NCBI GenBank assembly: GCA_900291925.1
Contig: UWYS01000014.1
Location: 558,001 to 622,000 of the forward strand
DNA from: Thecaphora thlaspeos
Taxonomy: Eukaryota; Basidiomycota; Ustilaginomycetes; Urocystidales; Glomosporiaceae
Length of the DNA: 64,000 nucleotides
Reading direction: 5' to 3'
Made by a program: the position numbers and the translations under genes. This document shows positions 49,719-58,282 of this stretch, piece by piece (within the stretch, counting starts at the first letter, position 1; every line of letters starts with the position of its first letter). A model generated the notes under the pieces. That model saw only the letters and a list, made by a program, of their open reading frames with translations. It did not search any database and was not told where the DNA came from.

Positions 49719-50640
49719 TTACCTGGCTAGGTGATCAGGGGGAGCAACAAGGCAAAGCATCTCTGTGCTGGAGTAGTAAGAGTAGCTCTCCAGCTGGACA
49801 GGCAGCAGCACAACCAGATCAGCCTGCTGAGACTGCTTTGTGCACTTGAACAGGGTCCACTTACCAGTGATGAAGCTTCTCAAGGAAGGCAACATGCTTG
49901 CAACAACTGAATGGCAGTCCCTCCTGGTATTGACAAGCAGGCTGTTGCTTCCACCATTTGAGCAAATCATCTTTGAATGTGGTTGGTTGTGCCTCCTGAA
50001 GTGCACAATAAGCCTGAGCAATGTCTGTCAAGATCCACTTGGTCAAGGTTGCTGCAAACAGCAATCACTTGACAGTTGACAATTGTATTGACAAAACAAT
50101 CTTGTGCAAGACACAGAGACAAGACCGTTCTGCCTGGTTGTCCTCAACATGATATCACAAAATGGTCTTGGCTTTGCACTCATTATCTTCTGGCAAGCCT
50201 TGCTCCTTTGACATCTTCTGCACAAAGATGTTCCATGTGTTTGTGCTGTGCCCAATCTCTTGCTTCTGACTGAGTGCCTTGCAAATGAAGGTGCTGGTCA
50301 AGCTGCTCTTGTCACTTTTGCATTGAACAAAATTATTGATTGAATTGGTGAATGTCCAGATCTCCTCAAGATGGTCTTGCTTTGACAAGGAAGGGACAGT
50401 AGTTTGGTTGGTGGCACTCATGTGGTAACAATGGATGGTAGGATGATGGGAGTAAGCAATGAGATCAGGCAGAAGGTAAAGGCCAGTCAATGGGAAAGGC
50501 TGAGCTCTGCCTGTATGCAGTTGACCTGCATGAGCCTGCAGAGTCCATGCCATTGAAAGGGGTAATGGGGAAGCTGTGGTTAGCCAACAACACAACTGAT
50601 GTAGTTGTCTACTCACAAAGACTAGGTTGAAGTTGTCCAA
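49719..50640 (-). pseudogene. Fragments of a second element gene, function unknown
   Basis: Exon-like minus-strand pieces can be linked by splice signals. A GTGAGT donor lies at 50611-50616 and an acceptor CTGCAG ends at 50536. An exon runs from 50535 to about 50184 (containing NTWNIFVQKMSKEQ). A further exon ends at a GTAAGT donor beside 49861 (TLTKWILTDIAQAYCALQEA), and another carries LVVLLPVQLESYSYYSS. The style of many short exons, with a helical block ending in a KMSKEQG-like motif, recalls uncharacterised basidiomycete transposon proteins. One expected donor reads ATGAGT instead of GTGAGT. I see no start codon and no catalytic motif. It is CpG-depleted throughout. Confidence 0.35.
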
Positions 50641-51349
50641 TTATCTTTGTTGCTATTCCATGGATAAAGGATGTCTCTGTGGCAGGTTGGGTGCACAGTG
50701 TGGACAGCTGTTGAGAGGGTAAAGTAGATATCAACTTGTGTCAAGTCAAAGGGAAGAAAGAAGAGAAGAAGCCAAACCTCTTGGAAGTGGGATGAAGAGA
50801 TGATTTGATCAGGAGAGACACTGACTAAGCCTACTAGTCACTGACTATATATACAACTTGTTGTCCACCCAAGGTGGATCCTGGTACTTGTATAGTGTGG
50901 CCTTGCTATATGGAGAGTTGGGACTTTGTCATCAACAACAGTCAGCTATGGGCCATACTCAATGTCTATCTAAGGAGGAAGATGAAGGGAAGACATGAGT
51001 GGCTACTGAGGGATGTCTTCTATAGCCAATCATTGGACTTTGCCAGTTTGGGCAAACTCAACAGCAATCCATTGAAGCCTGATGTGTCCCCCTGCATATT
51101 GACTCTGACTCCTGTGTTTCCAACAGGCCTTGACTCCCTCTCTATTGGGGTTAAGACATCAGGAACAGAGTCAGCATTGAGTCTGTTGGAACTGTAGGCA
51201 TCCTGCTGTGGTTGTGCATGCTCCAGTGCATTTAGTTGGAGGAATGTTTCAACACATGTGTGCAGAGTGAATGTGGCACACATTGTTTTTGCCTTCTGTA
51301 GACAAAATCAAAAGGTGAGCCTTTTTCAGTCAACAAAGGGGGTGCTGCA
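50641..51349. other. Right-hand CpG-depleted sequence of the mobile region
   Basis: Includes a TATATATA tract at about 50847-50853 and two overlapping short frames, 50874-51197 plus and 51020-51283 minus, neither recognisable. It may contain the promoter of the upstream-lying minus-strand element gene or a small nested element between the two GGTGGATCCTGG repeats. Confidence 0.35.
50865..50884. repeat. Palindromic repeat, left copy
   Basis: The sequence CCACCCAAGGTGGATCCTGG is internally palindromic (CCACC/GGTGG). It is flanked by short inverted TATACAA/TTGTATA arms, and a near-copy lies 485 nt to the right. Confidence 0.7.
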
Positions 51350-51370
51350 CCCACCTGGGGTGGATCCTGG
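51350..51370. repeat. Palindromic repeat, right copy at the composition boundary
   Basis: A near-copy of the 50865 repeat (CCACCTGGGGTGGATCCTGG) in the same orientation, located exactly where CpG-depleted DNA gives way to normal composition. Confidence 0.7.
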
Positions 51371-53590
51371 CTGCACACTGTCGAAAATCTGATCTCGACA
51401 ATCGGTGATCCTGTCAGCTCAGCTCTTTCTTACATGGCCAGGTGTGCACACAAAGGTCATTGAGATACTTACAGCTAAGCACGCCGGCATCCAACACCAG
51501 CCACACAAAGACGAGCGTTGCCATGACGAGAGCGTGCCTGCATCCCGTCTCGTGAAACCGTTTACAGGCGGAAAGCATAGTCACAGCTGATTGTACACCA
51601 CTGCCTGTGTACCCCTATCGATGTTGCAAAGGGTTTGCGATCGAGGTGCAACGGCCGAAGTCGGCAAGCAGGCCGAGCGAGCGTGTTGCTGTTGCTTGCA
51701 GTAGAGATTTGCCTCGTGCGGCAAAAGCACAGCCCGCACCTCGTACCAGTCAGGCGTGCATGCGACGTTGAGGCGGTGGTTCACGGCCGAGAGGCCGTGT
51801 GGGTCGTCAGTCTGCCGGAGCAACGCTGCTCGCTGGCAGCTGGCAGCTGGCAGGCTGACTGTCAGCACAGCAGTCCTAAAAAGCTAGCTTAGCTCAAGCG
51901 ATAACTTAAATCACCGCTAGCCTGCGGCAAAAGTCAGCACGACGTCGGGTCGCCGAGCGCTGTATGGAGGTTCGGTAGGAGCGTAAGCTTCTAGCGAGCT
52001 TACTTGCGGTCGGACGTAGCCATGTCCACCGCATTCGTCAACCTGACAGCCGCACGCACGGAGGGGGGAGGGACTTGTCACGAAGGGAGAGAACTAGTTG
52101 CCGAATCCCTGGCAGGGGTCGCTCGCGTGCTAGCGAGTACAGGAGTGAGCGAGGGCATATAACATAGGACGGAGCAATACTGCATGAGGGAAATGAGCAT
52201 GGCGGGAGGGGGGGAGGGCAGGGCAAGAGCGAGACGGGAGAGAGAGTTGGGGAAGAGGAGGCAGCTGGCAAGCACTGCGCCCTGCACGTCGGCGCTTGAC
52301 GCCACACTACTGCTTACTCATTTCTCATGTACCGTTCGTGGCAACGGACCCTCTTTGGGATGTAGGACAACAACATACATACTCCTTCTTCCCCCGTTGC
52401 CGCAGCTCATCGACGGACCGAGCGTTTCTTTCCTCTTGATAAGTACCTTAAAGCTCAAGTCGATGCCGCGGGCGATTGGCTAGAGCTGGCTTTATGGTGC
52501 GTCGCAATCTACCCACGGCGAATCCCCCCCACCCTTTTGACTCAAAGACCATGATGGATCTGAGTGACTTATTCCCTTGTTGTCCAGGGCGTCACAAAAG
52601 CCATTCAAGATTCTTACTGGCATGTTTGCCAATCACCGTCCACATGCATGAGCGAGCTCAGCTTTCCTCCATTCGATTGCTTTGCCGCACAGGCGAGGAT
52701 GGCAGAGGGCGTTCAGATTTGCAGCCCTCGCTCAGTACAATGCTATTCTTGGACCGCCACACTCATGGTTGGGCTGAGCTACCGTGACCGCAGCCAAACC
52801 CACCGCCGTGCAACCTTGCGACATACGTCGGCGAAGCAGCCGGTTGTTCCGCGATAGGATCAGCGTTGACAGCATGCTCCGGTGGGTGCGCCTGCCTAAC
52901 ACCGTATGAGCATGCTCGGTCTGCCACTCTGCTTGCTGCTGTTGCATCCCTCGTCAGTGTATGGTGGTTACTGTGGTCGGGTTGGTGCAATCGTGAGCCT
53001 CTCCTGATGTGGGTCGTTCCATCCTCCCCCATCAGACTGCCCGCTCGTCGCCGCCTGAGAAACAGCTTCGAGACGGGCAATTATGGCTGCTGCGCAGAGA
53101 GGTGGCGGTCTGTGAGCCTTATGGCCCTCAATTGCCGCCGCCCAAGGCACAACAATGACTTTGGAGAACCCACTTTTGAGTCTCTCGGAGGGCAGGCGGA
53201 TCCCCTGACGGCGTCTTGCGCCCACTCCTCCGAGCTGCTTCTGTGAAGCCGGCTGCCCCGCCATGGCGATACTAGGAGGCCATCCTGCTCCCCTCGAGAT
53301 GCCTGCCAAACGGGAGGACTGCCCCGGACTCGTCTATATAAGATGGCCCTCCCCCCGGCTATCGCCTCTTCTCTTTCCACCTCAACCCACTCCGTCCTCC
53401 TTCCCCAAGATCTTTCACAGCAGCTGGCCTGCTCCTTCGTCTCTACCTTGGTGCTCGCAGACACAAGTCTGCACTAACCACATTCACTTCGCCGCCGTCT
53501 TTGATAGACCAGAACGCCATCCTATTTCTCTCCACCCGCTTATTGACTTTTCACACCTAGAACTTCTATCCTTCCGACAAGTCTACAGCG
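51371..53590. other. Intergenic region and promoter of the GH45 gene
   Basis: CpG density returns to the genomic norm at about 51380. No gene is recognised. A short GCTGGCA tandem repeat lies at about 51833-51853. The last 300 nt carry the TATA box and a C/T-rich leader of the endoglucanase gene. Confidence 0.45.
53335..53342 (+). promoter_or_regulatory. Putative TATA box of the GH45 gene
   Basis: The sequence TATATAAG lies 249 nt upstream of the start codon and is followed by a C/T-rich leader. Position and motif fit a core promoter of a regulated secreted-enzyme gene. Confidence 0.5.
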
Positions 53591-55786
53591 ATGAGCGTTC
53601 GTGCCGCTTTCGTCCTCGCCGTGGCGCTGGCCTCGGCCATCAACGTCGCCAACGCCTCCAAGATGACCCGCTACTGGGACTGTTGCAAGCCCTCGAGCGC
53701 CTGGGGCGGTAAGGCGGACCTCGTCAGCCCGCTCCAAATTTGCCAGAAGGACGGCGTGACGCCCATCGAGGGCAGCGCGCGCGACCAAGGCAAGTCGGTC
53801 TGCGACGGTGGCGACCAGTGAGTGTACTACCTACGACGGACAAAGCCCTTCCACATAGTACTGCTGCGGCTGCTGCCTTGACACTTACTTCGATGGTCGA
53901 CTAACCGCTCTTCGACGGTGGTTTGGTCCGCGGCCCGTCCTCCCAGGCACATCTGCAATAACCTCCAGCCCTACACCGACGCAATTAACCCCAATTTGGG
54001 CTTCGCCTACGTCGCCTTTCCGAGCAACGACGAGGCCTCTACTTCCTGCTCTTGCTACCACATCAAAGTTCAGAGCAGCGCCGAGCTCACTGACCTCATC
54101 GTCCAGGCCGTCAACACCGGAGGTGATGTGAACGAAGGCAACATCGACGTCCAGATCCCCGGAGGCGGCGTCGGTCAATTCGCACAGGGTTGTCAGAATC
54201 AGTGGGGTGCTGGCGAGAACTGGGGTAAGGCGTATGGCGGCGTCAACTCGAAATCCGAGTGCTCTAACCTGCCAGACAAGCTCCAGAAGGGCTGCATGTG
54301 GCGCTTCACAAAGTGGGCCGACAACCCGCTCATTGTCGGCAAGCCGCAGCGCGTGAGGTGCGTCCAGAGTCTCATCAACAAGTCCGGCTGCCAGCGCGCC
54401 GACGAGATGCAGCAGACTCCCTACTCCGGCGAGGTCTCCCCCGAAAACCAGGCCATCACCGCCACCTACAAGTGGACCGGCGAGAGAAATACTGTCGGAA
54501 GCGCCGAAACCAAGAGCACCGTCAGCCCGTCTACCACAGACGAACCGAGCACCCCCAAGGGCGCCACCGGCTCAACTGGCAGCGGCTCGAACGACTCGAA
54601 CGGCTTGAACGGCTCGAACGGCTCGACTGATTCCAAGGACTCGGACTCTGGCAAGGGTACCGGTGCCTACCCTACTCCCCCCACGACTCTCAAGCACAAT
54701 GATCACCACGGCCACAAGGGCAAGCACAAGTTTGGGGAGCACAAGGTCGCCAGTGAACAGTGCGATAGCGGAGCCAACCCTGACAAGAAGGATTCGACGA
54801 AGCTGGAACGTCGCGATCGTGGAGGTTGGATGACGGCGTACCAGTGAGTGGCTGTGCAGACACATTTGATCTCTCTGTGTGTCTATCTTGCCTCGCCCTC
54901 TTGTTGCTTACGTTGCTGACCAAGTTTGCTTTCCCTTTCCATCCGTCCAATCATTGTACGTTTATCACGCATCTTCTGTCCCTTCCGTAGCGACTGCTGC
55001 ATCCAAAGCGGTAGTTGGGAAAACAAGGCGGCCGTCTACAGCCCCGTTAAGGTGTGCAACGCAGCCGGCAAGCAGATCCTTTACAAGGGCGACATGAGGT
55101 CGGCCTGCGGTGGCGCGCCGTCTGCTTCGTCGGCCTTTGTCTGCCCCGACATGGAGGTCCCCTTTTGGGACAACGACACGCTGTTTGGCTTCACGGCCAT
55201 CTCGACGCTACACGACGAGAAGGCAACCGAGTGCGCCTGCTACGAGACGACGCTCACGTCGCGCCAGCTGGCCGAGGACAAGGGCAAGTGGACCAAGCGC
55301 TCGATCATCTACCAGGTCACTTCGATCGGCGGTCTGGACAAGATGAACGACATCGACCTCCTCACCGGCACCGCGGGCATGGGTGCGAACATGCAGGGAT
55401 GCCCCGCCCAGTACCCGCACGCCAAGTGGCTCGACCCGTCGAACTTTGGTGGCAAGAAGGTTCAATCGAGCGCCCAGTGCGCCCAGCTGGTCCAGAACAA
55501 CAAGTGCATGCGCGCCGGCTGCGAGATCATCGCAGGCCTGCCCAACAACCCGTGGGTCGGTACGAACGCCAAGCGTGTCGCCTGCCCCGCCCGTCTGCTC
55601 GCCCTCTCGCAGTGCCAGAGGAAGGACGAGTACCTGCAGAGGCCCAGCTCCCTTGTTCTCAGGGATGCCTGCAACAAGCCCCCGCAGGGCTACAACCAGG
55701 CGAACTTCAAGTTCGACTACAAGAACAGCAAGTGCCAGGGCGCTTTCACCAGAGCCGCCCAGCAGGGACAATGCGCTGACATCTAA
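53591..55786 (+). CDS. Secreted two-domain glycoside hydrolase family 45 endoglucanase
   Basis: Three exons, 53591-53817, 53947-54843 and 54991-55786, both junctions phase 2, giving 639 residues. A signal peptide (about residues 1-22) is followed by the GH45 signature TRYWDCCKPSSAW. Asp30 matches the catalytic Asp10 of Humicola EG V, and GGDVNEGNIDVQIPGGGVG carries Asp136 and Asp143 (Asp114 and Asp121 equivalents). Domain 1 ends with WADNPLIVGKPQRVRC. A Ser/Gly/Asn- then His/Lys-rich linker (about 275-365) leads to a dibasic ERRD site and a second GH45-like domain (TAYHDCCIQSGSW). That domain keeps Asp376 and Asp497 but has Leu490 at the Asp114 position and has lost the IPGGGVG loop. It should cut beta-1,4-glucan in plant cell walls. 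The two domains are too different for a recent duplication. Confidence 0.9.
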
Positions 55787-56487
55787 GGTGGATGTTGTGC
55801 CCGCTGGTCCAAAGCTTGGGAGAGAAGGAGCCTTTGTCTTTACAGTGCTTTCCCGATCGTCGCTCCTACTCTTCTTACCGCTACTGCACGCTGCCAGTCA
55901 CTCTGTCCTGTCGGAGCGACGGACTGCAGACCATTGTGACCTTTGCAGAGCTATCTTCGAGCCGAAATCTTTGGAGATCTCGCTTTTCTCGTTGGCTCCT
56001 CTTTATCTCTCACAGCTCGGCCCACACCTCTGTCGGGCCGTGATGACTTCCCACTCAACTTCAACTACTTTTAACTATTCTCCGTCATTATATCTCCCCC
56101 TCCCCAGTCATTGCAGAATATCACTGCCCTTCCAATTTTACGTCACTTTGCCTGCCTGCTCTTATATGGGCTCTGCGACTGGTGAGCTCGTGACTTGGAG
56201 GTGGGCAGTCCCTGTACACCATGCCGGTGGAAGCGGCGTGTGGAAAAGCTCAACGACGCGTGGCGAGCCTGTGGGTCCGGAGAGATCGGGTGGCTGGTCT
56301 CAACTTGAATCGGGCCAGACCCTTGCCTTCCTTGCCTTTGGCTCAACTTTCGACATTTCGGCGAGATCTCGTCTCTGTGCCGCCTACCCTTCCCACCACC
56401 ACTACCCACCTTTCCTTCGCCAACTATCCGCATCGCCAACCGATCTCGACACCGGCTTGCACCGACATCCGCCCCTCAGCCGCTCCA
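55787..56487. other. Intergenic region between the GH45 and Arg/Glu-repeat genes
   Basis: No gene recognised. It is C/T-rich in the first half. The frame of the next gene stays open back to an ATG at 56221, but the intervening sequence looks like untranslated leader. Confidence 0.4.
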
Positions 56488-58005
56488 ATGTGGCCACGAG
56501 ACTCTCGTCGGCCCGACTATCGAGACGACCGATCTCGCTACGCCGACTATCCACCTTACCCTTCCTCATCCCGACGCTCCGGTACAGAGGACGAACGGGA
56601 TCGGTATCACTATGCTCGTGTGCATGGCGAATACGGCTACCCGCCGGATCGGGAGCGGGAACGCGAGTATGCTTATAGCCGCGACAGGGAGAGGGAGAGG
56701 GATCCGGCGTACGGCCGCGACCGAGAGAGGGAGAGACGAATCGACCGGGAACGCGAGAGGGAGAGGGACAGAGACTTGGATAGACAGAGACCTTCGGGCT
56801 ACGGGAGGGAGAGGGACGATAGGGATATCAGAGGATGGGAGGAGGCCGAAAGGGAAGGCAGGTACAGGGACGACGATGGGAGAATGAGAGCCGGAGAAGG
56901 ACCAGAGACAATCCGACGGCCCATGATGCCGCCTGTACCAGCAAACAGGGAAGGTGGTCGGCCATTCGACGGCAGACCTTCCATCGCATTCGCCGCCGAC
57001 GCCGAGGGCCTCAGACGCCCTGCCTCACCCAGCGTCCTTCGGCCCGAGCAAAGACGGTCTAAGAGCCCCAACATCCTCCTCATCTCGTCCGCGGCGCTTG
57101 GTGTCAAGGATGACTTTGGTCACTCCTCGATCGCACCTCGCGCCCTCTCTTCACCTGGAAACGCCCCACGTCGAGCCTCGCCCACCCGTGACATCAGCCG
57201 GCACAACGAGCCGACTCGCCGGCCCTCTGGAGCGTTCGCTGGCGCATCTCCACCTCACGGCCCACGAGCCCACGCCTTGAGGGCCCCACCTCGAGGTCCG
57301 AGTGTGTGGTCGGCGCGCGGCGCAGAAGTCGGCGGCAGGCACGCCGGGCCGAACGGTGCGCCCACGGGACCAGCGAGACGAGACGATCCGCCGCCCCGCT
57401 CGCTCGCGCGCAAACGAGATAGCGAAGGCGCGCTGCTCGTCCCCGACCTCGCACCCATTCCTTCTCCCTCATCCGCTGCGGGACCCGCGATCAGCTCGCA
57501 CGACGCCGGTCGGGACGAGCTCGCTACAACCGCGCCAACGACAATGGCGGCGGTAGTGAAGAAGGAAGATCCGGCTATTGAACCATCCATCAAGCCATAC
57601 AGCGGCACACACGCACGATCGTCCACCTCTAAAGACGTCATCCACTCGCCCTCTACCACCCTCTCGTTCGTGCGCACGCACACACACTCGACTCGACCAT
57701 TCCAACTTTCCTACACCATCGATCTACCATCAGACATCTCCAGCGCGCTACAGACCTACGAATCAGCACGTCGTCTATTTCTGACCGACTTCACATCGGG
57801 ACCAACGAGGAGTTCGATCAGGACGGCACAATTCGAACAGAGGGACGCACAAATGGAACTCGTCAATGCGAGTCACCGTGTTCAGCTCTGTCAGCAGGCT
57901 TTGGAGAGTACAAAGGAAGAGGCGGAAAAGTATACCCTCACTGAGAACCAAAAGGATTGGGCGGCAGAACAGCTCAGCGAGGCGGATACAGGCACGTGGA
58001 GGTGA
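56488..58005 (+). CDS. Uncharacterised Arg/Glu/Asp-repeat protein
   Basis: A single open frame of 505 residues from MWPRDSRRPDYRDD. Residues 45-130 are dominated by RERE/RDRE repeats, as in RNA-associated RS/RE-type proteins, followed by a Pro/Ser/Ala-rich disordered middle. The C-terminal 120 residues are folded-looking and helical (SDISSALQTYESARRLFL, then a coiled-coil-like QLCQQALESTKEEAEKY). I do not recognise this domain. An alternative in-frame ATG at 56221 would add 89 residues that read like leader sequence. The frame ends at a TGA overlapping a possible donor (GAG|GTGAGA), so a short further exon cannot be excluded. Nuclear or RNA-linked function is only a guess from composition. 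Confidence 0.6.
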   Translation: MWPRDSRRPDYRDDRSRYADYPPYPSSSRRSGTEDERDRYHYARVHGEYGYPPDREREREYAYSRDRERERDPAYGRDRERERRIDRERERERDRDLDRQRPSGYGRERDDRDIRGWEEAEREGRYRDDDGRMRAGEGPETIRRPMMPPVPANREGGRPFDGRPSIAFAADAEGLRRPASPSVLRPEQRRSKSPNILLISSAALGVKDDFGHSSIAPRALSSPGNAPRRASPTRDISRHNEPTRRPSGAFAGASPPHGPRAHALRAPPRGPSVWSARGAEVGGRHAGPNGAPTGPARRDDPPPRSLARKRDSEGALLVPDLAPIPSPSSAAGPAISSHDAGRDELATTAPTTMAAVVKKEDPAIEPSIKPYSGTHARSSTSKDVIHSPSTTLSFVRTHTHSTRPFQLSYTIDLPSDISSALQTYESARRLFLTDFTSGPTRSSIRTAQFEQRDAQMELVNASHRVQLCQQALESTKEEAEKYTLTENQKDWAAEQLSEADTGTWR

Positions 58006-58282
58006 GAGAGGTGACGCAGCGGTGAGAAAGGTCGGTTTCATACGCTATCGTGACCCTGCTTCCGGCCGAAGAGGGGGGGGGGGGGGGACGCAGATGTGTC
58101 CTGGCCCGTCTCCTTTTGCTGTGGTTCGCTGTGATCGCCGTCTGCCGTGAAACGTCCACACACACACATACACACACACGAAAGCGAGAGCGACCGCAAC
58201 GCCTGCAAAGAAGATGACCACTTGATTCTCATCTAACCGTTCGACTCAGTAACACAACAGCGAGGATCCAACAGGCGCCGCT

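Larger units (their letters stand above)
42041..50171. repeat. Dispersed 15-nt palindrome family, consensus ACAAAACGGTCTTGT
   Basis: Copies on the plus strand, in either orientation, start at 42041, 43168, 44236 (decayed), 45018 (decayed), 46880, 46902, 47968, 49393, 49426, 49468, 50091, 50119 and 50157. A further weak copy lies near 50365. The consensus equals its reverse complement apart from one A/C position, so the transcript could fold into a short hairpin with a G-U pair. Copies at 43168, 44236, 45018 and 49468 abut a minus-strand GTGAGT donor-like sequence; those at 46902 and 47968 lie 15-16 nt inside an inferred intron. No copies were found elsewhere in the window. Confidence 0.8.
41718..51370. 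mobile_element. Composite mobile-element region
   Basis: The limits are approximate. The region combines a possible transposase tail, a decayed multi-exon helicase gene and remnants of a second minus-strand gene. A 15-nt palindrome family is found nowhere else in the window. The right two thirds (44944-51370) is CpG-depleted, unlike all other sequence here. No terminal inverted repeats or target-site duplication could be fixed by eye; a repeated 20-nt palindromic sequence lies at 50865 and at the right edge (51350-51370). Confidence 0.6.

Noticed and set aside
50874..51197. 108-residue plus-strand frame starting at GTG
   Set aside because: No ATG at the start, overlaps an equally open minus frame and matches nothing known; kept only as uncharacterised sequence.
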